Positions 8,205 to 15,211 of a stretch of 21,729 nucleotides of DNA are shown here, piece after piece (position 1 is the stretch's first letter; every line of letters begins with the position of its first letter). The notes below the pieces were generated by a model, which was given only the letters and a program-made list of their open reading frames with translations, was not told the origin of the DNA and did no database searches. A program made the position numbers and the translations under genes. The stretch comes from a virus. The DNA is taken from positions 1 to 21,729 of IMG/VR virus record IMGVR_UViG_3300030382_000893. One strand, 5' to 3'.

Positions 8205-8839
8205 TATTTAAATGGATAGCCTAGATGCCACACGACTAAACTATATCTTGTTCCTTTCGTTACCGGTTTAACTCTATGCCAAATAGATGAAGGAAATACA
8301 ACAATAGAACCTTTAGGCAATATTTCTTTACATTGTATTTTATGTTTGGCTTCATCGCGCATATGAGGGGGATAGTTTTTAAAATCAAATTCTAGCTCTC
8401 CGCCTTCATATTCTGATCCATCTGTTAATTGGCAAGTCATAGATAATTTTCTAATTCTTCCTGTTTGAGGATGGTCCTTACCTTTTTCATATGGTTTATC
8501 ATACGAATCAAAATGCCAATCATAATATTGATTTAATTTATATTTAGTAAATTGACATGACTCTGATCTATCCCATTGAAAATTCCAACCAGCATTGTTA
8601 TTTGCTTTATGTACATAAGGATGTATTTCTTTATATATCCACCTATCATCTAACCAAACTATGTCAGAATGTCTTTTTCTTTTTAAATTTTTAATTCCAT
8701 CTGCAGTTAATTCCTTATCAGTAAAACTACCTGTTCGTGCTAATTTATCTTGGTGAGATAAACCATATTTAATTACTTCATCACAAAATCTAGGAGTTAA
8801 AGCACTCTTAAAATACCAATAATAATAGTTTAAGTTCAT
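8204..8839 (-). CDS. Prolyl-4-hydroxylase/PKHD-like 2OG-Fe(II) dioxygenase (211 aa)
   Basis: This is the clearest dioxygenase of the cassette. H109-F-D111 (YYDWHFDSYD), RKLSMTCQLTD at 130-140, EYEGGELEF at 143-151, the PKGSIVVFPSSIWHRV strand with distal H188, and R198 in GTRYSLVVWHLG give the complete iron and 2-oxoglutarate sites in family spacing. The resemblance is to the P4H/PKHD hydroxylases (PiuC/YbiX-like), which hydroxylate peptidyl or small-molecule substrates in the cytoplasm. The ATG overlaps the preceding stop by four bases (ATGA), directly after a run of ten A. A phage role might be modification of a virion or host surface component, which is inference. Confidence 0.85.
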   Translation of the reverse strand: MNLNYYYWYFKSALTPRFCDEVIKYGLSHQDKLARTGSFTDKELTADGIKNLKRKRHSDIVWLDDRWIYKEIHPYVHKANNNAGWNFQWDRSESCQFTKYKLNQYYDWHFDSYDKPYEKGKDHPQTGRIRKLSMTCQLTDGSEYEGGELEFDFKNYPPHMRDEAKHKIQCKEILPKGSIVVFPSSIWHRVKPVTKGTRYSLVVWHLGYPFK

Positions 8840-9354
8840 TTTTTTTTTAAATAAGTTATAAATAATATAGAATTTAATTGTTCTGATCTATTTTTATCAA
8901 TGTGATATTTTAAAGTTGAAGGGAAAAGAACAAAATCATTGTTATTTAAATTCATCTCTTTTACACAACCTTTAATTCTATTATTATTATATTCAATTAT
9001 GATTCTACAAGAATCTTTTCCAACATTTACTCCATATAAACAAACGTAATCTGGAGATTCTGTTGGATTCATAGGATTCATATGGTTCATAGGTTTAGAA
9101 CGCTCATGGGGAAAATAAAAATCTGATTCAGTACCAAGCTCCTGTAAAATAATATTATGTTTAATAAAAATATGTTCCCTAATATAAGCTCGTAATTTAT
9201 CTAATTCTCTTGAAAAAGGAGTTTCCTTAATTTCTTCAGTGACCCCCTCTTGTAACATATGATGAAATATTGTTTTTCGATCAATCTCAAAATACTCAGG
9301 CATTTTAATTTGACCATGATAAATAGCTATCTCAGATAGTAGAATCTTTCTCAT
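8836..9354 (-). CDS. Degenerate 2OG-oxygenase-like protein (172 aa)
   Basis: The C-terminal half looks like the last strands of a dioxygenase beta-helix: DYVCLYGVNVG, then NNDFVLFPSTLKYHIDKN with H151, and SEQLNSILFITYLKKK. A convincing HxD/HxH is missing; the only candidate is a Met/Asn/Pro-rich stretch with NHMNPMNP. The trailing Arg is not in the usual place. It is therefore either a divergent family member, a non-catalytic relative, or one whose metal site I cannot see. It is the first gene of the cassette, has no ribosome-binding site, and lies just downstream of a candidate promoter. Its last codons are AAA triplets within a run of ten A before the ATGA overlap. Confidence 0.55.
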   Translation of the reverse strand: MRKILLSEIAIYHGQIKMPEYFEIDRKTIFHHMLQEGVTEEIKETPFSRELDKLRAYIREHIFIKHNIILQELGTESDFYFPHERSKPMNHMNPMNPTESPDYVCLYGVNVGKDSCRIIIEYNNNRIKGCVKEMNLNNNDFVLFPSTLKYHIDKNRSEQLNSILFITYLKKK

Positions 9355-9373
9355 TATAAATTAGTTATGTGAA

Positions 9374-9402
9374 ATAGTACTATAGGACTGTGTTTTCGTC
9401 AA
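9374..9402 (-). promoter_or_regulatory. Candidate promoter for the oxygenase-sulfotransferase cassette
   Basis: TTGACG (9402-9397) and TACTAT (9379-9374) are separated by 17 nt on the minus strand, matching the bacterial consensus at 5/6 and 4/6. The -35 element lies within the last codons of the 173-residue gene. The predicted start near 9367 leaves only about a dozen untranslated bases before the ATG at 9354, which also lacks a ribosome-binding site, so the first cistron might be nearly leaderless. The prediction comes from the sequence alone. Confidence 0.4.
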
Positions 9403-9901
9403 CAAAAACCCAACCTTGGGTATTATCTGCTTGATGAGCGGATTCGCTCCATTCATACCATTTAGGGCATTTGTCAGCGTCAAATAAAATTTTATTTTCT
9501 GCCTCTTGTTCAGCCGTTAAGGCTGGGGGATCCCCGAGAGGTGATTCCCATTTGGCTGTTGAAGTATTTTTTACCCAAGAACCATATGGTTGTGGTTCCC
9601 AAAAAATTTGATTTGTCGCATCCCATATAAAGCTTATGCCAGCATAGTTTCCTCTAAATGCTTTTGATTGATCATCAGATAAAACAGATAGACCTTCTTC
9701 GTTAGTGCTATAATATTGATTACCACGTGTATTGTAAGAAGTTTTAATCCAAAGATGAGCTGGCCAATTATTATGTTGTTCAAGATATGCTTGACCAATA
9801 GATTCAGTTTCAGTGCCTTCTTCGTCTTTACAATCTTTATCAGCAAGTGTTAAGACTTGTAAAACAACATTTTCTTCAGAAATTTTTGCAAAATGTGCCA
9901 T
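9380..9901 (-). CDS. Tail-associated structural protein, MAHFAK type (173 aa)
   Basis: The N-terminus (MAHFAKISEENVVLQVLTL), the central WIKTSYNTRGNQYY, the GNYAGISFIWD segment and the C-terminal W-rich part (KWYEWSE, GWVFVDE) are the layout of a protein I recognise from many marine phages, notably cyanophages, where it sits beside tail-fibre genes. It has no catalytic motif; aromatic residues dominate the second half. Here it directly follows the glycine-rich fibre gene with a 4-base gap and no clear ribosome-binding site, so coupling to that gene is likely. A fibre-tip or fibre-associated role is the best reading from context. Confidence 0.7.
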   Translation of the reverse strand: MAHFAKISEENVVLQVLTLADKDCKDEEGTETESIGQAYLEQHNNWPAHLWIKTSYNTRGNQYYSTNEEGLSVLSDDQSKAFRGNYAGISFIWDATNQIFWEPQPYGSWVKNTSTAKWESPLGDPPALTAEQEAENKILFDADKCPKWYEWSESAHQADNTQGWVFVDENTVL

Positions 9902-9905
9902 GATA

Positions 9906-10919
9906 TTAAGATTGATATTTGTATCGTATCACTACGACTCCACTTCCTCCAGCACCTCCAGGATAGTTATCGCTATATCCACCTGAGCCGCCGCCTCCGC
10001 CGCCGCTATTAGCTTGAGCAGAAGCACCAGCATTTTTTCCACCGTTAGCTGCACCTCCGCCGCCGCCTAGGCCACCAGCTGGTTCTCCGCCGCCGCCTCC
10101 GCCGCCGCCTTTAGTTATTCCACCTGTAATAATTTCTGTTGTAGCTGCTTGACCACCTGGACCACCATTTTTAGCTCTTGGTGGACCACCTGTTGCATTA
10201 GTACCAGTGTTAGTAGCGCCTCCGCCACCTCCACCTGATGAAGTTGCTCCAGCACCACTACCGCCAGTATTTCCTTGTGGGGGACTTGTAGGAGGAGTAT
10301 TTCCTGTTCCTCCTGGACGTCCCATACCACCGCCGTGGTCAGCTGATCCGCCGCCACCGCCTGAGCCGCCATCTAATCCTGCTTCTTTTCCTTTTGATCC
10401 TCCGCCACCGCCGGCTGAAGTTATTGGAAATGCGCTTGAAGCTGATCCACATCCACCGTCACCGGTTCCTGGACTTGAAGCGCCACCTGCGCCAACTGTA
10501 ATTGGATAACCTGTTGCTGAAACTGCTACGGCACAACCACCTGCAAGTGGACTTGCTGTGTAGCAACCTGCTGCTGCACTAGGGGATTCTCTAAATCCTC
10601 CTGCGCCGCCTCCTCCGCCACCATATCTACGAGATCCTCCACCGCCAGCTCCACCCGCCACTACGAGCCAAGTTACACTGTTAGAACCATCTTCATCTCC
10701 TGCGCATGATACGCAAAAGGTTCCGGGACTATTAAATGTGTGCATTTTATAAGCACCACAAGTGGTTATACAACCTCCTGTAGCTGTTACGAATTTTGCA
10801 CCCGCACCTCCAGCTCCAAAGCCTAATACTTGATAACCAAAACCTTTAGTTTTTGGTCTAATTGTTCTTTTCTTGTCTCCTTTTATATTAGGAAAGGATC
10901 CTAGTTTTATATCTCTCAT
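9906..10919 (-). CDS. Glycine-rich tail fibre / adhesin-like protein (337 aa)
   Basis: After a basic N-terminus and a Cys-containing segment (Cys50, 54, 69, 72), residues 59-90 carry the KMHTFNSPGTF and VTWLVVAGGAGGGG signature of glycine-rich domain proteins. Residues 90-325 are then about half glycine in runs of up to eight, separated by short Ser/Pro/Asn/Thr turns, ending GGSGVVVIRYKYQS. The start and end motifs match the glycine-rich domain known in phage fibre tips and adhesins. Polyglycine-II packing, as in T4-type receptor adhesins such as S16 gp38, is a reasonable structural model. GAGGAA lies before the ATG. GGC/GGA runs make this locally the most GC-rich and repetitive part of the window. 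Likely receptor-binding. Confidence 0.75.
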   Translation of the reverse strand: MRDIKLGSFPNIKGDKKRTIRPKTKGFGYQVLGFGAGGAGAKFVTATGGCITTCGAYKMHTFNSPGTFCVSCAGDEDGSNSVTWLVVAGGAGGGGSRRYGGGGGGAGGFRESPSAAAGCYTASPLAGGCAVAVSATGYPITVGAGGASSPGTGDGGCGSASSAFPITSAGGGGGSKGKEAGLDGGSGGGGGSADHGGGMGRPGGTGNTPPTSPPQGNTGGSGAGATSSGGGGGGATNTGTNATGGPPRAKNGGPGGQAATTEIITGGITKGGGGGGGGEPAGGLGGGGGAANGGKNAGASAQANSGGGGGGSGGYSDNYPGGAGGSGVVVIRYKYQS

Positions 10920-10930
10920 ATTTATTCCTC

Positions 10931-12151
10931 TTATGCGTCGTTCGCTAAATCCGTAGTGAAGAATAATCTAATTCCTAATACTCTTGCATCACCCGTAAAG
11001 GTATCACTACCATCGGCTGCATCTCTATATAATTGGAAGTATGTTTGTTCTCCGACTGCGGCTGCTGTAATTGTTACTGCGCCACTTTCTGAGGTAATTT
11101 GTTGATCTTCAACTGTTCCTATACCTGCATCTGTGACTTCTACACCTGTTCCATAAGCAACGTCAAGAGTATCACTGTCGCCACATGAAACTCCTTGTAA
11201 ACCAAAAATACAATCTCCTGTATCAGTATTACTAGGCGTCCAATAAACTTGGTAAGTTACGGTTCCTGCGTTCCATGATTTAGGAAACGCAATTGAAAAT
11301 TGTGCATATTCAGCTGTGCTAGCATCAAAATCTAAAACTTTCATATCTGGTCTAGTAGCTGTTGTTTCAACTTGCTGTGCATCAGCACCATTAGTATCTG
11401 ATCCATACATAGCAGAAGCTGGAATCCACATAGTTTCTTTTCCTGCAATTTTAACTGCAGCAACTGTTCCACCAGCGTCTTCAGCTTGAATAACTCCAGT
11501 TCCTTTTGTTTGTAAAGCAATACCTATATTTGAATCATCCCCTGATGCTGTAAGTGTTGGGTTATTACCTGTAGCAGCATTAGCTAATGTAATTTCATTA
11601 ACAGCAGAACTTGTAGCTGTTAAAAGAGCTAATTGAAGTCCATTTGTATCTAAAATGGAAGTTCCAATTTTAGGAGATGTTAAAGTTTTGTTTGTTAAAG
11701 TTTGTGTACCAGCAGTAGTAACAAATCCTAAATCAATAATGTTTGGATTACTTCCTGATCCTGTACCATAAAGTATTTTAGAAGATGTATCACCACCTGT
11801 AAATGCAACACTAGATCCTGTACCACTCACATATTTAAATGTAACAGCTTGAGAACCTGTTGTAGAATTTTTAAGGACATACATTTGTTGTACGTCAATT
11901 GGAATAGTTACATTTCTTGCACCTGTAAGTGCACCTGTTAAATCTATTACTCTGTGAGCAAGAGTTGCTCCAGTTGAACCATCAGAAACTGAAAGATCTG
12001 TATCTCCAGAATCAGAGACTGCTTGAGTAGTATAACCACCAGCAAATTGTTCGATGATTTCTAAGTTTGTATTGGTTTTTGTTCCCCATGTACCGGCGTT
12101 CTCACCAGTTGCCATTTTTTCAACACCTAATGGTGTATATGTTGAAGCCAT
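10931..12151 (-). CDS. Tail fibre protein (406 aa)
   Basis: Residues 1-40 (TPLGVEKMATGENAGTWG, then TNTNLEIIEQFAGGY) form a motif I recognise at the start of marine phage fibre proteins. Residues 60-145 are beta-repeat-like. TQTLTNKTLTSPKIGTS at 149-165 is a hallmark of phage fibre shafts. Residues 200-225 (NIGIALQTKGTGVIQ) form another fibre repeat. The C-terminal 170 residues from ETMWIPASAMYG onward look like a compact beta domain that could bind a glycan. A candidate promoter and GCAGGAG ribosome-binding site precede the ATG, so this gene probably heads a fibre transcript with the two genes after it. Confidence 0.78.
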   Translation of the reverse strand: MASTYTPLGVEKMATGENAGTWGTKTNTNLEIIEQFAGGYTTQAVSDSGDTDLSVSDGSTGATLAHRVIDLTGALTGARNVTIPIDVQQMYVLKNSTTGSQAVTFKYVSGTGSSVAFTGGDTSSKILYGTGSGSNPNIIDLGFVTTAGTQTLTNKTLTSPKIGTSILDTNGLQLALLTATSSAVNEITLANAATGNNPTLTASGDDSNIGIALQTKGTGVIQAEDAGGTVAAVKIAGKETMWIPASAMYGSDTNGADAQQVETTATRPDMKVLDFDASTAEYAQFSIAFPKSWNAGTVTYQVYWTPSNTDTGDCIFGLQGVSCGDSDTLDVAYGTGVEVTDAGIGTVEDQQITSESGAVTITAAAVGEQTYFQLYRDAADGSDTFTGDARVLGIRLFFTTDLANDA

Positions 12152-12176
12152 AATTTATCTCCTGCTTAAGTTGTTA

Positions 12177-12205
12177 TTTTTAATTTGTTTTATACATAAT
12201 GTCAA
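12177..12205 (-). promoter_or_regulatory. Candidate promoter for the fibre genes
   Basis: A perfect TTGACA (12205-12200) is followed after 17 nt by TAAAAA (12182-12177) on the minus strand, within the 67-base gap before the 406-residue fibre gene. The -10 match is only 4/6. The location at the largest gap in the fibre block supports a real promoter, while the AT-rich context weakens it. Confidence 0.4.
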
Positions 12206-12218
12206 TAACATATATTTC

Positions 12219-13193
12219 TTATGGTGGAGTAACTTTACTCCAACTACCGCCTTGTGTAGCTGTTTTTTTACTCCAACTACCACCCTGGCTTGGAGTTACT
12301 TTTTCCCATGCTATTGGACCACCAATCTGTCCTAGACTAATAGTAGCAGAAATACCAGTTAATCCTATAGACATTTCTGTCGGAGAAATTGATCCTACTC
12401 CAGTAGTTGCTACTCCTGCAGTTGATAATCCTATAGCCATTTCTGTTGGAGAAATAGATCCAACTGCACTCGTTGCTCCTACTCCACTTATATCAAATAT
12501 TTGTGCATCACTAACATCTACCGATCCTACAGAAGAAGTAGCATCTACTCCTGTTAATCCCACTGCATCTGCTGGTGCAATCGCACCGACTGAAGCCGTA
12601 GCGCCTTGACCACTTAAACCTATTACCATTTCAGTTGGTGCAATTGCTCCTACTGAAGATGTTGCTCCTACTCCACTTAACGAAACCGTTGGTGATAATA
12701 TAATAGTTGGTGTACCTAGACTTGAAGTAGCACCTACTCCTGTTAAACCCATTACGTCTGCTGGTGCTAAATAATACTCACCACCCCAACCAGTTGAGTC
12801 AGATCCCCAAGTTTGATATCCCCATCCTACATTTGGAAGAGATGCTGTAAGACCATCAGGAGCTGTTATTTCTAAAGTTAATCCCGATTCACCCCAGTTT
12901 TCTACACCCCAATCATTATCACCCCATCCTGCATTTATTTCAGTTGTGACTGTTGCAGTTCCTAAAGAAGAAGTTAATCCAAAACCAGTTTCAATAATAA
13001 TGTTTGGATCATAACTATCGCCCCATGGTTCTTCACCATAAGCATCACGACCCCATCCTTGTTCAGCATAAGCTACTAAATCGCCAAGAGATGTTGTTGC
13101 TGATAGACCAGTAAGTTCTGCTGAATTATTATCTTGTTCACCCCAAAGACCTTGCCCCCAGGTTGTGCCGGTTCTGTTCCAAGTATTAGCCAT
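12219..13193 (-). CDS. Repeat-rich tail protein with Trp-Gly and GLTGVGATSSLG repeats (324 aa)
   Basis: Residues 1-140 contain repeated Trp-Gly pairs (TWGQGLWGE, QGWGRDAYGEEPWGD, GWGDNDWGVENWG, GWGYQTWG, GWGGEY) separated by GLxxSLG-type strands. Residues 149-288 contain seven units resembling GLTGVGATSSLG, spaced about 21 residues with connectors such as AIAPTEMVI. The C-terminus has two GGSWSK copies. No enzymatic motif is present. The architecture suggests an elongated repeat fibre or spike in the tail. I recall such proteins in marine phage structural blocks without a known function. It has an AGGGAG site upstream, and the last seven codons form a perfect inverted repeat. Confidence 0.7.
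   Translation of the reverse strand: MANTWNRTGTTWGQGLWGEQDNNSAELTGLSATTSLGDLVAYAEQGWGRDAYGEEPWGDSYDPNIIIETGFGLTSSLGTATVTTEINAGWGDNDWGVENWGESGLTLEITAPDGLTASLPNVGWGYQTWGSDSTGWGGEYYLAPADVMGLTGVGATSSLGTPTIILSPTVSLSGVGATSSVGAIAPTEMVIGLSGQGATASVGAIAPADAVGLTGVDATSSVGSVDVSDAQIFDISGVGATSAVGSISPTEMAIGLSTAGVATTGVGSISPTEMSIGLTGISATISLGQIGGPIAWEKVTPSQGGSWSKKTATQGGSWSKVTPP
12225..12242 (-). repeat. 8-bp perfect inverted repeat at 3' end of the repeat-rich tail gene
   Basis: TGGAGTAA and TTACTCCA are separated by two bases and overlap the final codons of the gene. The RNA could fold into a hairpin just before the stop, though the 2-nt spacer would open the top pairs. No T-run follows, so it does not look like an intrinsic terminator; mRNA 3'-end protection is possible. 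Confidence 0.4.
12326..12750 (-). repeat. Degenerate tandem coding repeats (about 63-bp period)
   Basis: This stretch encodes residues 149-288 of the repeat-rich tail protein. Seven units of roughly 21 codons carry the core G-L-T/S-G-x-G/D-A-T-S-S-L/V-G. The units are clearer in protein than in DNA, where synonymous differences have accumulated, so the array is old rather than freshly duplicated. Confidence 0.7.
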
Positions 13194-13206
13194 AAGGACT
13201 TACTCC

Positions 13207-13647
13207 CTATGCTATACGAATTATCGCTGTAGTTGCTGCTGCTGCAGGGAATTGAATTGTAAATGTTCCACTAGATACAGTTTTATCACCACCAAATGCT
13301 ACTGCACAAACTGATGCGTCTGTAGAATGTGAATCATTAAAAATTAAACATCCGTTAGCTGTGAAAGAAGCTGATGTCCAAGAAACATCTGCAAAATCGC
13401 AAACTGCAGTTGAAGAATCTAAAGTTGGTGTAACACTTGTTAATGCTTTTCCTTTAGCACTATAAGCTGATCCAGAAGTATTTGTTATTTCCGCTGTATC
13501 TGAATAAGCTGTTGTACTCGCTCCTAAAGTTGCAGAGCTAGTATATAAGGCTAAATTAAAAGTATTTCCAGTAGTAGTTGTAAAATTATGTTCTGCTTCT
13601 AAGATTTCTTGCTTAAAGCTATTACAAATTGCCGATGTTATTGCCAT
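13207..13647 (-). CDS. Small virion structural protein (146 aa)
   Basis: The N-terminus (MAITSAICNSFKQEILEAEHNF) is followed by Ser/Thr/Ala-rich beta-type sequence with FNLALYTSSATLGAST, GKALTSVTP and GGDKTVSSGTFTIQFP. I recognise this pattern as a common small structural protein of marine phages, but its place in the particle is not established to my knowledge. TTAGGAG lies before the ATG. It sits between the second adaptor-like gene and the repeat-rich tail gene, so a tail or neck component is likely. Confidence 0.7.
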   Translation of the reverse strand: MAITSAICNSFKQEILEAEHNFTTTTGNTFNLALYTSSATLGASTTAYSDTAEITNTSGSAYSAKGKALTSVTPTLDSSTAVCDFADVSWTSASFTANGCLIFNDSHSTDASVCAVAFGGDKTVSSGTFTIQFPAAAATTAIIRIA

Positions 13648-13661
13648 AGTTTATCTCCTAA

Positions 13662-14393
13662 TTACTGATTCGCAGATTCAATTGGTATACGGATAGTACC
13701 GTCTGTATAATCATCTCGTCTACGTCTCCCAATTTGCACTCCTGCAAATTTTTGTAGTTCAGTTTTATACTTATTTTCATATAGTGTCAACATATCCATT
13801 GGACCTTTTAAATAACTATAAGCCTCCACCAGGGAAGCATAAAGTAGCCCTTGTGGAAAGTATTTACTTATGTAAGTTCCACTTGTAGCAGTTCCTAATC
13901 CTGTTGGCACTATATTTCCATGTATATTTATTAAATAATTAGCATCAGGTGTAGGAGCCATTATAATATTTCCTGATGTAGTTGAGCCAGTTCCAGTCGC
14001 TCCTCCAAACATAGCATAATATTTAGGTAACCCTGTAGTATCTTGCCCTGTAGATCCACCTTCAGGACCAGTTAATTCTCCCACATATTCACTTATCAAA
14101 GTTCTATCTCTTTTTTGAAGCCAATAGGTTCTACCTGTTCTAGAAGAAGTAGAATTAAAAAGTTCAATACCTCTTACAAAAACCATACCTGCAGGAACTC
14201 TAACAGTTTGAACATCTGCGGCTAAGGTTCCTTCATACTCCACTCTATCTGAATCCATAGGAACATCATAAAAAATTCTATATTCTGCATTTTCTATAAA
14301 TCTGCCTAGAAGAGCACCACTAAAAACAGTACTATCTACTTCAGTATAACTTCTAATGTCCGATTCTAATTCTGAAAGTGTATATCCAGCCAT
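13662..14393 (-). CDS. Head-tail adaptor-like protein, SU10 adaptor type (243 aa)
   Basis: Residues 1-45 (YTLSELESDIRSYTEVDSTVF, then GRFIENAEYRIFYDVP) form the opening helices I associate with the SU10-type phage adaptor family, which joins the portal to the tail in short-tailed phages. RVPAGMVFVRGIELF and the TGLPKYYAMFG segment follow, and a C-terminal helix (PMDMLTLYENKYKTELQKF) leads to a basic GRRRRDD patch. Length and helix-beta-helix layout fit an adaptor ring subunit. It is the second adaptor-like gene of the window, two genes downstream of the first. Its ATG follows the previous stop after two bases. Confidence 0.6.
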   Translation of the reverse strand: MAGYTLSELESDIRSYTEVDSTVFSGALLGRFIENAEYRIFYDVPMDSDRVEYEGTLAADVQTVRVPAGMVFVRGIELFNSTSSRTGRTYWLQKRDRTLISEYVGELTGPEGGSTGQDTTGLPKYYAMFGGATGTGSTTSGNIIMAPTPDANYLINIHGNIVPTGLGTATSGTYISKYFPQGLLYASLVEAYSYLKGPMDMLTLYENKYKTELQKFAGVQIGRRRRDDYTDGTIRIPIESANQ

Positions 14394-14395
14394 AA

Positions 14396-15211
14396 TTATT
14401 CTCTATCATTCACGGGTCCAATTGTACACAGAAAACCGCCTCCTGTATCAGTACTACTTGCATTTGAAACAAGAGGTACTGTTAAAGAATTATATTGAGT
14501 TTCGGTTGATGGTTGACCTACTGTATTAACTGTTGTTGCAACTGCTGTTGCTAAATATGAACCAAAAACTTTTGCACCGCTTGAATGAGTTCCCGCTGTA
14601 GTATTAGTGGGAGTTACTCCTTTATAAGGAGCGGCTGTACCCCTAGTACACCCAGTTAAATCATTACTTGATTTTCCAGTATACTTAATAGTTTCATTAA
14701 AATATTGTCCATAAGTAGAAGAACTTGAATCCTGATCCACTTTTTCTATTACAATATATCCAGAGCTTGGAAACTCACTTGCATCCGTCAAAGTAACAGT
14801 AGTAGCAGAATCAGATATATCCCCGTTTAAAGTAGTCTCTAATTCTAACGTTGTTATTGCAACACCGCCCACGGGACTTTTAACTTCTCTAAATCTTACA
14901 TAAGTTGTTCCAGCATTAAAACCATTACTTGGAAAAGAAATACTTAAGGTTGTTGAAGAAGCTGTGGTTGTAAATGGATTATATGGTAAAAGATCTTCTG
15001 TTGCAAATTCTGTTCGTGCAGGTTTAGCATGTTCTAAAGCTTGTGGATCTGCACCGTGTGGTCTTGGTGAAACTTGTGGTTGCTTAGGTTCATATTCAGA
15101 ATTATGTACCCATGCACCAGTCCATTCTTGAACCATTTCTCTGTATGGAAATGCGGCTCCAGAACGATCTGAAATCATTAATGAATATCTACCTCTAGAA
15201 AATTTTCCCAT
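14396..15211 (-). CDS. Virion protein with MGKFSRGRY N-terminus and shared beta module (271 aa)
   Basis: The N-terminal 65 residues (MGKFSRGRYSLMISDRSG, FPYREMVQEW, EPKQPQ) form a strongly conserved start I recall from marine phage and myovirus-like genomes. No function is known to me. A Thr/Ser-rich beta segment follows. Residues about 137-215 then hold a module (TVTLTDASEFPSSG, IKYTGKSSNDLTGCTRGT, THSSGAKVFG) that matches in layout the insertion in the 734-residue tail-hub protein. Its ATG overlaps the preceding adaptor stop by one base (TAATG). Lying between two adaptor-like genes, it is probably a connector- or neck-decorating protein. Confidence 0.7.
   Translation of the reverse strand: MGKFSRGRYSLMISDRSGAAFPYREMVQEWTGAWVHNSEYEPKQPQVSPRPHGADPQALEHAKPARTEFATEDLLPYNPFTTTASSTTLSISFPSNGFNAGTTYVRFREVKSPVGGVAITTLELETTLNGDISDSATTVTLTDASEFPSSGYIVIEKVDQDSSSSTYGQYFNETIKYTGKSSNDLTGCTRGTAAPYKGVTPTNTTAGTHSSGAKVFGSYLATAVATTVNTVGQPSTETQYNSLTVPLVSNASSTDTGGGFLCTIGPVNDRE

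Noticed and set aside
9634-10372. Minus-strand ORFs at 9634-9846 and 10115-10372
   Set aside because: They lie in other frames of the 173-residue and glycine-rich genes, with low-complexity products and no start signals.
10207-10509. Plus-strand proline-rich ORF
   Set aside because: It is the antisense shadow of the glycine-rich fibre gene; Gly codons read backward give Pro runs.
12326-12750. Repeat region considered as CRISPR or diversity-generating target
   Set aside because: Repeats are in-frame protein units without spacers; no reverse transcriptase, Cas gene or template repeat is seen.
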